Shown here: positions 41,395 through 50,068 of the stretch, one piece after another
How positions within the stretch are numbered: position 1 is the stretch's first letter
How the letters are laid out: every line of letters begins with the position of its first letter
Assembly (NCBI GenBank): GCA_039818945.1
Contig: JBCBSZ010000015.1
Location: forward strand, 1 to 64,000
Source: JBCBSZ01 sp039818945
GTDB taxonomy: Bacteria > Actinomycetota > Acidimicrobiia > Acidimicrobiales > Poriferisodalaceae
DNA length: 64,000 nt
Reading direction: 5' to 3'
The notes under the pieces: model-generated
What the model saw: the letters and a program-made list of their open reading frames with translations, nothing else
What the model was told of the DNA's origin: nothing
Databases searched by the model: none
Program-made: the position numbers and the translations under genes

Positions 41395-43329
41395 ATGGAG
41401 CGGGGATCTCGAGCCAGGGGCCGCTGGCCACTGATCGTCGTCCTCGCGCTCGGCGTCCTGCTCACCGGCATCGACGCTGCCGGCGCCCAGCAGGGCGACC
41501 GCGACCCCGCGGCCGAGCTCGCCGAGCGGCATGCGCCGGTGCTGGTCCTGAAGGCACAGGACGACGAGTGCGACACCGACGGCGAGCCGTACCTGCCCAC
41601 CTCGGTCGACATCGTGCTCGACAACCCGGAGGTCGTGCTCCGACAGTCGGGCGGGACGAGGCCGGTCCTCATGCGGGCGCCGGGCGCGGCGGATCTGTTC
41701 GGCGGCGGTGCTGGCACCCACCTCGACTTCCCGGGTGACTCGCTCGACCCCGGCTGCGTGTACGAGGCCGACAACCGGCGGCTGACCGGCGACCGGGCCG
41801 TCGTCTACGCCCACGTCGCGAGCCAGGCCGACCGCCCGGGGCTCCTCGCGCTGCAGTACTGGTTCTTCTGGTACTACAACGACTGGAACAACAAGCACGA
41901 GGGCGACTGGGAGGGCATCCAGCTCGTCTTCGAGGCCGACAGCGTCGACGAGGCGCTCACCGTCGACCCGATCGAGGTCGGCTACGCGCAGCACGAGGGC
42001 GGCGAGCGAGCCGGCTGGGGCTCGTCGAAGTTGGAGCGGATCGGTGACCGCCCGGTCGTCTACCCATCGGCCGGCTCGCACGCCAGCTACTTCGGCTCGG
42101 CCCTCTACCTCGGCCGCAGCGGCTCCGAGGGGTTCGGCTGCGACAACACCGACGGCCCGTCGCGGCAGCTCGACCCCGAGGTGGTCGTGCTCCCCGACAC
42201 CGTCGACGACCCGTCCGACCCCCTCGCCTGGCTGGCCTTCGAGGGCCGGTGGGGCGAGGAGCAGTCCGGTCCCTTCAACGGCCCGACCGGACCACAGACC
42301 AAGGGACGCTGGACCGCGCCGTTCGAGTGGCAGGACGAGCTGCGCGACGCGAGCGTCGTGGTGCCGGCGGGCGACTCCGCGGGGAACGCCGTGATCGACG
42401 TCTTCTGCGCAGCGACCGAGGTCGGTTCCGGCCTGCTCGTCACGGCGACGCGATCGCCGCTGGTGCTGCTCGTGCTGATCCTCCTGGCCGTCGGCATCTG
42501 GCGGTTCCTCGCGGCGCGGACCGACTGGACCCCGGTCGAGGCCCTGCCGTTGCGCAGACGTCGGTCCGTGGGGCAGTCGATCCGCTCGGCCCTGCTGCTC
42601 TACCGCTCGCACTGGCGGGCGATGCTCGGCATCGGGGCAGTCCACCTCCCGGTCGCCTTCCTCGCCGGACTGCTGGTCGGACTCGCCCGGTGGCTGGTGC
42701 CGTTCACCGACGCGCTGCTCGAGCTCGTCGCCGCTCGCTCGGGCTTCGGCGTCGTCTTCGTGATCATCATCGGCAGCGCGGGCAACCTCCTCGCCCTCGT
42801 CATCGTCGGCGCTGCCGTGGCGGACTACCTCGACGATCTCGACGACGGGCGGACGGCTCGCGGTGTTGCGTCCTACCGGTCGGTGTTCGCCCACCTCCGA
42901 CCGCTGGCGTCCGGCACGCTGCGAGCGGCCCTGGTGGTCGTCGGCCTGGCCGTCACGGTCATCGGACTGCCGTGGGCGATCCGCCAGCTCGTCCGCTACC
43001 AGCTGGTACCGCAGGTCGTCGTGCTCGAGGAACGCTCCGGTGCGGCCGCCACGGCGCGCAGCAGCGAGCTCGTCATCGGACGGTGGGGCCCGACCGCCGC
43101 GCTCGTCGTCTCCGCGACGCTGCTCGTGCAGGTGACCGGCATGGTCGTGAGCCTGCTGGTGCTCCTCGTGCTCGTGTCGTTGCCGATCTGGGCGTTCGGC
43201 CTCGTGGTCGCCAGCGTCCATGCGATCGTGTCACCGCTGGGCGCCCTGGCGGTCACCCTCTGGTACGGCGACGCCGTGGCCGAGGAGGACGGGCGCCCTG
43301 CCGCCGAGCCGCTCGAGGTGGCGACGTGA
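41395..43329 (+). CDS. VPS62-like protein fused to a polytopic membrane domain
   Basis: A 644-residue fusion. A signal-like hydrophobic segment at about residues 13-29 leads into a 330-residue extracytoplasmic domain with the VPS62/DUF946 signature: RHAPVLVLKAQDDE, QYWFFWYYNDWNNKHEGDWEGIQLVF near residue 155 and YPSAGSHASYFGSALYL near 225. Residue 350 onward contains six hydrophobic segments like the membrane part of GDPD-type phosphodiesterases. VPS62 relatives include yeast proteins of unknown mechanism and necrosis-inducing-like beta proteins. ATG 41395 follows a GGAGCGCAG site. Its stop overlaps the next gene. Confidence 0.7.
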   Translation: MERGSRARGRWPLIVVLALGVLLTGIDAAGAQQGDRDPAAELAERHAPVLVLKAQDDECDTDGEPYLPTSVDIVLDNPEVVLRQSGGTRPVLMRAPGAADLFGGGAGTHLDFPGDSLDPGCVYEADNRRLTGDRAVVYAHVASQADRPGLLALQYWFFWYYNDWNNKHEGDWEGIQLVFEADSVDEALTVDPIEVGYAQHEGGERAGWGSSKLERIGDRPVVYPSAGSHASYFGSALYLGRSGSEGFGCDNTDGPSRQLDPEVVVLPDTVDDPSDPLAWLAFEGRWGEEQSGPFNGPTGPQTKGRWTAPFEWQDELRDASVVVPAGDSAGNAVIDVFCAATEVGSGLLVTATRSPLVLLVLILLAVGIWRFLAARTDWTPVEALPLRRRRSVGQSIRSALLLYRSHWRAMLGIGAVHLPVAFLAGLLVGLARWLVPFTDALLELVAARSGFGVVFVIIIGSAGNLLALVIVGAAVADYLDDLDDGRTARGVASYRSVFAHLRPLASGTLRAALVVVGLAVTVIGLPWAIRQLVRYQLVPQVVVLEERSGAAATARSSELVIGRWGPTAALVVSATLLVQVTGMVVSLLVLLVLVSLPIWAFGLVVASVHAIVSPLGALAVTLWYGDAVAEEDGRPAAEPLEVAT

Positions 43330-44498
43330 GCGACGGCCTGATCTTCCTGCTCGTGGTCGGCGCCCGCTTCCTCGTGCCGCTGCTGATCCCCCGCTTCCCC
43401 CTGCCGGCGATCCTCGCCGCGCTGGTCATCGACGCCGCCGACCAGACGATCTTCCAGCAGTACACCGAGCTCGACCTCGAGAACTACCAGGGCTACGACA
43501 AGGCGCTCGACGTCTACTACCTCACCATCGCCTACGTCGCGACCATGAAGAACTGGGCGAACCCGATCGCGTTCACCGCCGCGCGCTTCCTCTGGTACTA
43601 CCGGCTCGTCGGCGTGACGGCGTTCGAGCTCACCGACCAGCGGTGGATGCTGCTCGTGTTCGCCAACACCTTCGAGTACTTCTTCATCTTCTACGAGGGC
43701 GTCAGGTCCAGGTGGAACCCGGCCCGCCTCGGACATCGCGGCGTCATCGCCGCGGTGGCCGCCATCTGGATCGGGATCAAGCTGCCGCAGGAGTGGTGGA
43801 TCCACATCGCGCAGCTCGACTTCACCGACTTCGTGAAGGAGGACGTCTTCGGCGTGATGTCGACCTCGACCTGGGGTGAGGGCTTCGGCAACCGACCCCT
43901 CGTCACGACCCTGCTGCTCCTCGGGGCGGTCGCGCTGGCCACGGCCGCGTGGGTGGGAGCGCGCCGACTCCCCGACGGCGACTGGAGCTTCAGCCTCGAC
44001 TCGACCACGGTCAACCGTCACCTCGGCTGGACCGCCGTCCCGCGGCCCGGCGAGTGGGCCGAACCGATCCGCGGCGCCGCGACGGTCGAGAAGATCGCGC
44101 TGCTCACCCTCGTCACCGTGATCTTCTCCCAGATGCTGCCGAGCACCGAGGTGGGGGCCCTGGAGACCGTCGTCGCCGTGTCGATCCTCGTGGTCGCCGA
44201 TGCCGCCATCGCGATGTGGCGGGCTGAGCGCGAGCTCGAGTGGACCTCCACCTTCGCCCGGTTCGGCGCCCTGTCGATCGTCAACGTCTCGCTCCTCGCC
44301 GGCTACGCCGCGCTCGCGACCCGTGACGACGGCCGGTTCAACACGGCTGCCGGGCTGTTCTTCGCGGTCCTGCTGACCCTGATCGTCGTGCTCTTCGACC
44401 GATACCGGCGGCTGCGGTCGGCGCGGCTGTTCGCCGTCGGCGATCCCGACGACGCCAACCCGGTGACCGCGATGGCGCGGCCATCCTCCCCGGGCTGA
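43326..44498 (+). CDS. multi-span membrane protein of unknown function
   Basis: A 390-residue integral membrane protein with about eight to ten hydrophobic segments. It has a striking aromatic pattern in DQTIFQQYTELDLENYQGYDKALDVYYLTIAYVATMKNW, and LPQEWWIHIAQLDFTDFVKEDVFGV in a loop. I do not recognise the family. GTG 43326 overlaps the stop of the VPS62-like gene (GTGA), so the two proteins are co-translated and probably work together. No substrate can be named. Confidence 0.65.
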   Translation: MSDGLIFLLVVGARFLVPLLIPRFPLPAILAALVIDAADQTIFQQYTELDLENYQGYDKALDVYYLTIAYVATMKNWANPIAFTAARFLWYYRLVGVTAFELTDQRWMLLVFANTFEYFFIFYEGVRSRWNPARLGHRGVIAAVAAIWIGIKLPQEWWIHIAQLDFTDFVKEDVFGVMSTSTWGEGFGNRPLVTTLLLLGAVALATAAWVGARRLPDGDWSFSLDSTTVNRHLGWTAVPRPGEWAEPIRGAATVEKIALLTLVTVIFSQMLPSTEVGALETVVAVSILVVADAAIAMWRAERELEWTSTFARFGALSIVNVSLLAGYAALATRDDGRFNTAAGLFFAVLLTLIVVLFDRYRRLRSARLFAVGDPDDANPVTAMARPSSPG

Positions 44499-44588
44499 TC
44501 CCCGTCGGCGCCCGTGGGCCGGGCACTAGGGTCGGGCTCGTCAGCGGACTCCGCACCCCACCGACACCCGACCCGGGAGCAGCGCACC

Positions 44589-45083
44589 ATGACCTCAGCG
44601 GGCAGCGGCGCCGGCCGGACGTTCCGATCGGGCGGGCAGGTGCAGATCGATCTGCTCCGCTACTGGAGCGCCGCGCTGGTCGTGGCGGCCATCGCGTCGT
44701 TCGCCGGGATCACGGTGGTGCGCCTCGCCGGTGACGTCTTCGACACACCGCTGCTCGTCACGGACCGGGGTGGTTCCGGCAGCCTGGTCGTGCTGTCCGA
44801 CAGTCGGGTGATCTGGACCTGCCTGCTCGTCACGGTCGCGGCGGCGGGAACCCTGAACCTCATGCTCTACCTGATCCCCCGCCCGGAGTGGTTCTTCGAG
44901 ATCCTGTGCGTCGTCGCGCTCGTCGCCTCGCTGCTCTTCCCGTTCTCGCTGGCGATCGACGGCGCCGCGCAGGCGTGGCTCGTCGGCCTGCACCTGACGG
45001 TGGGGCTGATCGTCATGTCCCTCGTGGTCACGATCGCCCACAGCGTCACGCGGGTCGTACCACCCGGATACGGAGGTCCGTGA
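44589..45083 (+). CDS. DUF6069-like four-helix membrane protein
   Basis: A 164-residue protein with four hydrophobic segments. The order is DLLRYWSAALVVAAIASFAGI, VIWTCLLVTVAAAGTLNLMLYLIP, FFEILCVVALVASLLFPFSLA and LHLTVGLIVMSLVVTIAHSVTRVVPP, a pattern seen in DUF6069 proteins. CACTAGGGT near 44524 provides a possible -10 upstream. ATG 44589 is chosen because the upstream in-frame residues lack homology. It is followed three bases later by the HdeD-like gene. Confidence 0.62.
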   Translation: MTSAGSGAGRTFRSGGQVQIDLLRYWSAALVVAAIASFAGITVVRLAGDVFDTPLLVTDRGGSGSLVVLSDSRVIWTCLLVTVAAAGTLNLMLYLIPRPEWFFEILCVVALVASLLFPFSLAIDGAAQAWLVGLHLTVGLIVMSLVVTIAHSVTRVVPPGYGGP

Positions 45084-45085
45084 AC

Positions 45086-45676
45086 ATGTCCGACGACTCG
45101 ACGCTCGCCGCACCGCCCGCACCCGAGCGCGACGACGTCGACCGACTGTGGTGGATGCCGCTCGTGAGCGGCATCGCCTGGATGCTGTTCGCCTTCGTGG
45201 TCCTGTCGTTCGACGTCACCACCGTCTACGCCGTCGCCGCCTTCTTCGGCGTCGGGCTGATCACGGGCGGTCTCATCGACTTCGCGATCGCCTCCGCCGT
45301 GACGCGGTGGCGATGGCTGCACATCGTGCTCGGCGTGCTCGAGGTCGGCGCCGGGATCATCGCCCTCGCCTGGCCGGGCCGGACCTTCCTCGTCCTGGCC
45401 GCTCTCATCGGCTGGTTCGTCCTGCTCGCCGGGGTGGTCGACGTGATCATCGCGCTGTCGACGCGGCGCTGGAACGAGCTGTGGTGGCTCAGCCTGCTCG
45501 TCGGTGCGCTCGCCATCGCCCTCGGCGTGTGGGCCGTCGGCTACGCCGGCCGGTCGATCGCCCTGCTCGTCTTCTGGGTCGGCGCGATGGCCCTCGCTCG
45601 CGGCCTGTCACATCTCGTGACGGCCTTCGCCCTGCGGCAGGCCGACACCGAGCTGAGCCACTACCTCGTCCGCTGA
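45086..45676 (+). CDS. DUF308/HdeD family membrane protein
   Basis: A 196-residue protein with six hydrophobic segments. The paired helices typical of HdeD-like proteins are visible, with IAWMLFAFVVLSFD, GLITGGLIDFAIA, VLGVLEVGAGIIALAWPGRT, LLAGVVDVIIALSTRRW and LLVFWVGAMALARGLSHL. The E. coli relative responds to acid stress. ATG 45086 is 3 bases after the previous stop. This pair of small membrane genes is probably one transcript. Confidence 0.8.
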   Translation: MSDDSTLAAPPAPERDDVDRLWWMPLVSGIAWMLFAFVVLSFDVTTVYAVAAFFGVGLITGGLIDFAIASAVTRWRWLHIVLGVLEVGAGIIALAWPGRTFLVLAALIGWFVLLAGVVDVIIALSTRRWNELWWLSLLVGALAIALGVWAVGYAGRSIALLVFWVGAMALARGLSHLVTAFALRQADTELSHYLVR

Positions 45677-45706
45677 CCCGGTCCGAGCGAACGGCCGGGC
45701 CGGCGG

Positions 45707-45883
45707 TCAGTAGTTGCCGGCCGAGGCGCCGCCGAGCAACGCCGAGACCAGGATCCCGAGCGGCAGCACGCCCACGTAGCCGACGTGCACCCCGACGTTG
45801 CCGAGGAAGAGCATCAGCAGCCACGTCGCCGGGAACGTCACGACGAGGAAGACCACCGCGAACACCACCAACGCTCTGATCAT
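45707..45883 (-). CDS. 58-residue membrane protein
   Basis: A small protein with two hydrophobic segments: LVVFAVVFLVVTFPATWLLM and GVLPLGILVSALLGGASAGNY. ATG 45883 has a strong GAGGAGG ribosome-binding site. It lies 33 bases before the stop of the DUF2510 gene on the same strand. Function is unknown; size and pattern suggest a single small membrane component. Confidence 0.65.
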   Translation of the reverse strand: MIRALVVFAVVFLVVTFPATWLLMLFLGNVGVHVGYVGVLPLGILVSALLGGASAGNY

Positions 45884-45916
45884 CGCGACCTCCTCGTCGT
45901 CGAACGCTTCGGCGAG

Positions 45917-46333
45917 CTACTCGCCGCCCTCCTCGGGCTCCGGCTCCGGAGCGGCGGTCGTCGCCGGCGCCTCGGTCGTGGTCGGCGTCTCGTCGTCGTC
46001 GTCGGAGTCACCGCCGGACGCGAGGGCGATGATGACCGCCACCACGGCGACGACCACGGCGATGCCGCCGAGGATCGCCGCGGTCGGCGTGCCGCCACCA
46101 CCGCCGCCGCCGGACTGGACCGTGACGTTCTGAGCCGGGGGCGGCGGCGAGGCCGGCGGACGAGGGGCGTTGAGCTCGGAGCCGGGTGCCGGGGGGATCT
46201 CGGCCCGAGCCGGATCCATGGCCGAGGTATTGGTGTAGCCGTCGCGCGTCACCGAGTCGGTCCAGCGTTGCCCGTCCCAGTACCGGCCCTCGCCGAAGCC
46301 CACGGGATCGCGATACCAGCCCGGTGCCACCAT
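45917..46333 (-). CDS. DUF2510 domain membrane protein
   Basis: A 138-residue protein. The DUF2510 motif is PGWYRDPVGFGEGRYWDGQRWTD at residues 4-26, with the WYxDP...RYWDGxxWT pattern, followed by a Pro-rich linker, one membrane segment near residue 85 (TAAILGGIAVVVAVVAVIIAL), and an acidic Thr/Glu/Pro tail. DUF2510 is a WW-like domain common in actinobacterial envelope proteins. ATG 46333 has a GGAGTGGAG site. It is 75 bases downstream of the HerA-like ATPase on the same strand. Confidence 0.82.
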   Translation of the reverse strand: MVAPGWYRDPVGFGEGRYWDGQRWTDSVTRDGYTNTSAMDPARAEIPPAPGSELNAPRPPASPPPPAQNVTVQSGGGGGGGTPTAAILGGIAVVVAVVAVIIALASGGDSDDDDETPTTTEAPATTAAPEPEPEEGGE

Positions 46334-46408
46334 GTCTCCACTCCTCGTGTCGTCCGTCGCGCGTCGTGTGTCGCGCACGCTAGCTGACGGCGCGCGCCGA
46401 TCGGTGGG

Positions 46409-47830
46409 TCATCCGGCGGACCTCGGGGACGCCCACGTCGACGGGACGTCCGAGCCGCCCTCGACCGTCAGGCGCCGCCCGCTGCCGAAGAGCAGCGGGT
46501 CCGGGGCGATCTTCCCGGCGGCGAGGCCCTCGCCGAGGCCGAAGTACGGCGCCTGTGCCACCAACGATGGCGGTGCGTACGAGAACGTCTCGGTGAGCGT
46601 CGCGATGTCCCCCGTCGAGTTCATCTTCATCAGCAGGAGGTTGTCGCACTGCGACAGGACGTTCGGGTGGATCTTGCTCGGACGCTGGGTGGAGAGCAGC
46701 AGGTACAGGCCGTACTTGCGACCCTCGCCGGCGATGCGGATCGCATGATCGGTCGCGAGGACCTGGTTGGCGGTCGTGGGCCGCTCCGGGCAGACGTTGT
46801 GGGCCTCGTCGATCACGACGATGACGGGGCGGCGAGCGTGGCGGGCGTCCCAGAGGAACCCGAGGAGGGCGGCAGCGGAGATCGAGCGCTCCTCCGCCGA
46901 GCCCAGGCTGCCGAGATCGGCGATCAGCACCCGCCAGTCGTCGGGCAGCTGCGCCATCACGGGCTGGTCGTCGCGGGCCCAGATCGACAGGTCGCGCACG
47001 CCCATGTTGTCGATGCGCAGGCCCAGGCGCCGGTTGGCGGTGTCGAACGAGCGCTGCACCGCGTCGAGGACGTCGTCGAGCGTGTAGTCGTCGCCGAGAC
47101 GGCGCGTCATGCGGACGAAGGCGTTGTACTCCTCGGCATCGGAGAGCGGGTCGAGCCCGAGCACCTTGGTCTGTTGCTCGAACGAGAGCCGGCCGAAGCG
47201 CGCCTTGAGCGGTCGCTCCGATCCGGGGCCCCCGAACACGTGGACGTCGGGTGAGATGCTGGCGTACCGCTCGACGAGCTCGTCGTAGACGTCGCCCGGC
47301 AGCCCGGCATCGGCCTTCGGACGGACGCGTGCCAGGTTGACGTAGTCGGAGTTCGGATCGAGGACGACCAACCGGATGTCGGTCTCGAGCAGGAGCCGTT
47401 CGAGGACGAGGCCGAGCGTGTAGGTCTTGCCCGATCCGGACTGGCCGCACAGGAAGGTGTGGCGGCCGAAGCCCTTCGCCTGCAGGCGCGCCGGGGCGTC
47501 CGCGACGCCCTGCACGTTGCCGATCTCGATCCCGGCCGTCGCGGCGCCCGCCGCGCCGAGGTGGTCGACGACGACGGAAGCGGGAGCCGGCTCGAGCGAC
47601 GCATCGACGAACGCCGCCGCGCCGGCCGACGACAGCAGCGAGCCGCGACCGGTGAGCAGCTCGCCCCCGCCGGTCGACCTCGGCGATGCCGCCACCTCGA
47701 GGACCTGCCCCAGCAGCGCGGTCCCGTCCGCCCGGGAGATCGTCACGTACGTCCCGGCGCCGACGGCCACCCCGATCGGCGCTTCGAAGGTGAAGGACCG
47801 TCCGTCGATCGAGCGTGCCCGTGCCGTCAT
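46409..47830 (-). CDS. HerA-like HAS-barrel ATPase
   Basis: A 473-residue ATPase of the FtsK-HerA superfamily. An N-terminal beta barrel (GRSFTFEAPIGVAVGAGTYVTI, TALLGQVLEVAAS) precedes Walker A HTFLCGQSGSGKTYTLG near residue 133; Walker B is PVIVVIDEAHNVCPER near 325, and LLLSTQRPSKI near 385 is the sensor. HerA normally pairs with NurA nuclease in archaeal end resection, or with Sir2-, DUF4297- or nuclease-type partners in phage defence. No such partner is adjacent. ATG 47830 has a GAGGAG site. Confidence 0.85.
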   Translation of the reverse strand: MTARARSIDGRSFTFEAPIGVAVGAGTYVTISRADGTALLGQVLEVAASPRSTGGGELLTGRGSLLSSAGAAAFVDASLEPAPASVVVDHLGAAGAATAGIEIGNVQGVADAPARLQAKGFGRHTFLCGQSGSGKTYTLGLVLERLLLETDIRLVVLDPNSDYVNLARVRPKADAGLPGDVYDELVERYASISPDVHVFGGPGSERPLKARFGRLSFEQQTKVLGLDPLSDAEEYNAFVRMTRRLGDDYTLDDVLDAVQRSFDTANRRLGLRIDNMGVRDLSIWARDDQPVMAQLPDDWRVLIADLGSLGSAEERSISAAALLGFLWDARHARRPVIVVIDEAHNVCPERPTTANQVLATDHAIRIAGEGRKYGLYLLLSTQRPSKIHPNVLSQCDNLLLMKMNSTGDIATLTETFSYAPPSLVAQAPYFGLGEGLAAGKIAPDPLLFGSGRRLTVEGGSDVPSTWASPRSAG

Positions 47831-47942
47831 GTCGCTCCTCACGCGGTCCTCGGGGCGGGACTCCGCCGACCCGCCGCGAACGGCTGGAGAGTCTCCCGGT
47901 TGGGCGAACGGCTCGCAAGCGGCTCAGCGCCGACGAGGTCGG

Positions 47943-49160
47943 TCAGCCGGCGCCCGTCGTCCCGGCCGCTCCGGACGCGTCGACCACGACGTGGTCGTGC
48001 CACCAGAGCCGTCGGAAGAGGTCGGGTCCCTCGGGCGCGAGCTCACCGATCGTGCGCCGGCCGTCCACCGCCTCGAAGACCGCCCGCTCGGCCGGTGTGA
48101 GGAACAGCACGAGGTCGGTGGCGGTGTGGCGTCGGTTGATGACGGCGCCGGCGACGCCGGCCGGAAGCCGCTCCTCGACGACGATCACCTCGGGCGGCCG
48201 GACGGGAACGAAGGAGCGCCAGCGCTCGCCGGCCCAGTCGACGCCGACCGGCTCGGCCCCGTCGACGCGGTGCAGGATCGCCGTGTGGCGGGCGAGGTCG
48301 CCGCGGAACAGCTCCACGGCCGCGTACTGCTCCTCGGGTGCGAGCCCGGCGATGCGGCGGCCGTGAGGCGTCTCGGTCAGCGCTCCGCAGTGGGGAAGGT
48401 AGGGCGCCTGCCGCCACCAGCGCGCGAAGCGCAGGCCGCCCGCCTCCACCAACCCGAGGAGCTCGGGCACCGAGTACGAGCGCTCGCGCGGGTTGAGCAA
48501 CGCGTCGGCGAGCGCGTCGGCATCCCGGAAGTCCCTCGCGGTCCGCAGGAGGTGGCTCAGCGGATGCCCCACGGGCAGCTCGCCCAGCGTCGCGACGAGA
48601 TCGGCGAGCTCCTGGGCGGTCGGGCGGATCTCGAGGCGCCGGCAGTACTCCCGGAGCATCGCGATGCCCACCCGGCCGGCGGAGCCGTAGACCATCAGCA
48701 GCAGCGCACCGCCCGGTGCGAGGGCCTCGCCCAGCGCCCGGAGGCCGCGCAGCGGATCGTCGAGGTGGTGCAGGACGCCGGTGCACACGATGAGGTCGAA
48801 GGTCCGCCCCAGCGCAGGGACCTCCTCGATCGGCAGGAGGTGCAGTTCGAGGTTGTCCAGCCCGTGGCGATCGGCGAGCTCGGTGGAGGCGTCGATGGCG
48901 GCCGGGCTCACGTCGATCCCGACGACCTCGGAGCCGGGCGCGCGCACGGCATGGCGGGCGGCCTGCGACGTCCCGCAGCCGGCGACGAGCACGGCCGGCT
49001 CGCCCCCGGGCGGGCGGGTCGGCCACAGCAGATGGTGGCGGAGCCGTCGGCGCAGCCCGTCGCTCCAGGCCGCCCGCTCGGCGCCGAGGTCGAGCACCGG
49101 CGGTGGGTACGGGTGGTCGGTGTAGAACCGCGAGATCTCGTCGTCGATGGGCGAGCTCAC
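47943..49160 (-). CDS. class I SAM-dependent methyltransferase with PqqD-like C-terminal region
   Basis: A 405-residue protein. Residues about 30-190 form the methyltransferase: VLVAGCGTSQAARHAV near residue 55, VVGIDVSPAAIDAS near 80, and FDLIVCTGVLHHLDDPLRGL near 115, as in motif I to post-motif. The C-terminal part, LTPAERAVFEAVDGRRTIGELA, resembles a PqqD- or winged-helix-like add-on. GTG 49160 overlaps the HAD stop (GTGA). The last gene of the sulfatase operon. Substrate is unknown. Confidence 0.78.
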   Translation of the reverse strand: MSSPIDDEISRFYTDHPYPPPVLDLGAERAAWSDGLRRRLRHHLLWPTRPPGGEPAVLVAGCGTSQAARHAVRAPGSEVVGIDVSPAAIDASTELADRHGLDNLELHLLPIEEVPALGRTFDLIVCTGVLHHLDDPLRGLRALGEALAPGGALLLMVYGSAGRVGIAMLREYCRRLEIRPTAQELADLVATLGELPVGHPLSHLLRTARDFRDADALADALLNPRERSYSVPELLGLVEAGGLRFARWWRQAPYLPHCGALTETPHGRRIAGLAPEEQYAAVELFRGDLARHTAILHRVDGAEPVGVDWAGERWRSFVPVRPPEVIVVEERLPAGVAGAVINRRHTATDLVLFLTPAERAVFEAVDGRRTIGELAPEGPDLFRRLWWHDHVVVDASGAAGTTGAG

Positions 49161-50068
49161 GGCTCGGCGAAGACCGTCGACCAGTCGTTCGCCATGCTGA
49201 CCACGGTCCAGCCGAGGCGCATGGCGGTCGCGGTGGCGGACTCGGCGGCGGCGAAGGACCCGGCGACGCTCTCGTAGGCGTACTCGCGGTCGCCGTCGTC
49301 GTGGTCGACCACCAGCGCCAGCGAGGGCCCGTCGAAGGCCGCGGCGTACTCCAGCATCTCGTTGTCGCCCGGGGAGTTCCCGCCGGCGACCACCGGCCGG
49401 CGACCGATTTGGCGCTGGATGTTGGAGATCTTGGCCTCGCCCTCGTTGAGCTCGCCGAAGAGCTCGGTGGCCCGGCGCAGCACCGGCCGCCCGGCCTCTC
49501 GCACGAGCGAGTAGCCGACCTGCGATCCGACGACCGACACCGGAGCGACCCCGTAGAGCCGCTCGCTGACCGCACGGACGAACTCGGTGCCGCCCCCGGT
49601 CACGACGCTCACGTCGAACGCCCTCGCCCGCAGCTCGTCGATGAGCTCGAGCATCGGCACGTACACCATCTGGGCGTAGGCGACGCCGCGATCGGGGTGG
49701 CGGGCGGAGGAGAAGAACTCGTCGACCCGCTCGACGAACTCCTCCGGGGTGATCCCCTCGCAGAGCTCCACGAGCGAGAAGGCGATGCGCTCGAGGCCGA
49801 GCTCGGCCTGCGCGGCTCGATCGCCGTCCAGGATGGCCCGGTACTCCGGCCGGTCGGCGAGCGCCGGTCGCTCCCCCACCGCGCGCACGAGCTCGCGGAC
49901 GAAGAAGTCGAGCTGCACGTAGTTGGGCTTCTCGCACCACAGCGTGCCGTCGTTGTCGAACACGGCGAGACGGTCCGACGGCGCGATGTCGTCGGCGGCG
50001 GCGAGGAATCCCAGGACGGCCGACCGGGTCGGCCCCTCGCGCCACGACGGCAGCGGGCGATCAGTCAT
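49157..50068 (-). CDS. HAD family phosphatase (SerB-like)
   Basis: A 303-residue haloacid dehalogenase-type phosphatase. Motif I is LAVFDNDGTLWCEKPNY near residue 35, with the catalytic aspartates in D-x-D-G-T; VSVVTGGGTEFVRAV near 150 is motif II (S/T, here T in VTGGG); and VVAGGNSPGDNEMLEYA near 220 is motif IV with the acidic pair. The fold resembles phosphoserine phosphatase-type HADs and small-molecule phosphatases. ATG 50068 overlaps the formylglycine enzyme stop by 8 bases. The product of the sulfatase may be a related substrate. Confidence 0.82.
   Translation of the reverse strand: MTDRPLPSWREGPTRSAVLGFLAAADDIAPSDRLAVFDNDGTLWCEKPNYVQLDFFVRELVRAVGERPALADRPEYRAILDGDRAAQAELGLERIAFSLVELCEGITPEEFVERVDEFFSSARHPDRGVAYAQMVYVPMLELIDELRARAFDVSVVTGGGTEFVRAVSERLYGVAPVSVVGSQVGYSLVREAGRPVLRRATELFGELNEGEAKISNIQRQIGRRPVVAGGNSPGDNEMLEYAAAFDGPSLALVVDHDDGDREYAYESVAGSFAAAESATATAMRLGWTVVSMANDWSTVFAEP

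Noticed and set aside
38617..43221. A 1,534-codon open frame on the minus strand across the PI-PLC-like, QueD-like and VPS62-like genes.
   Set aside because: High-GC DNA leaves long antisense frames open. Its translation is low-complexity Asp/Glu/His/Arg without domains, while the plus strand has three recognisable proteins with membrane segments.
46334..46408. GC-rich self-complementary stretch (GCGCG/CGCGC) between the HerA-like and DUF2510 genes.
   Set aside because: The arms are imperfect and low-complexity and do not form a clear hairpin, so it is not called a terminator.
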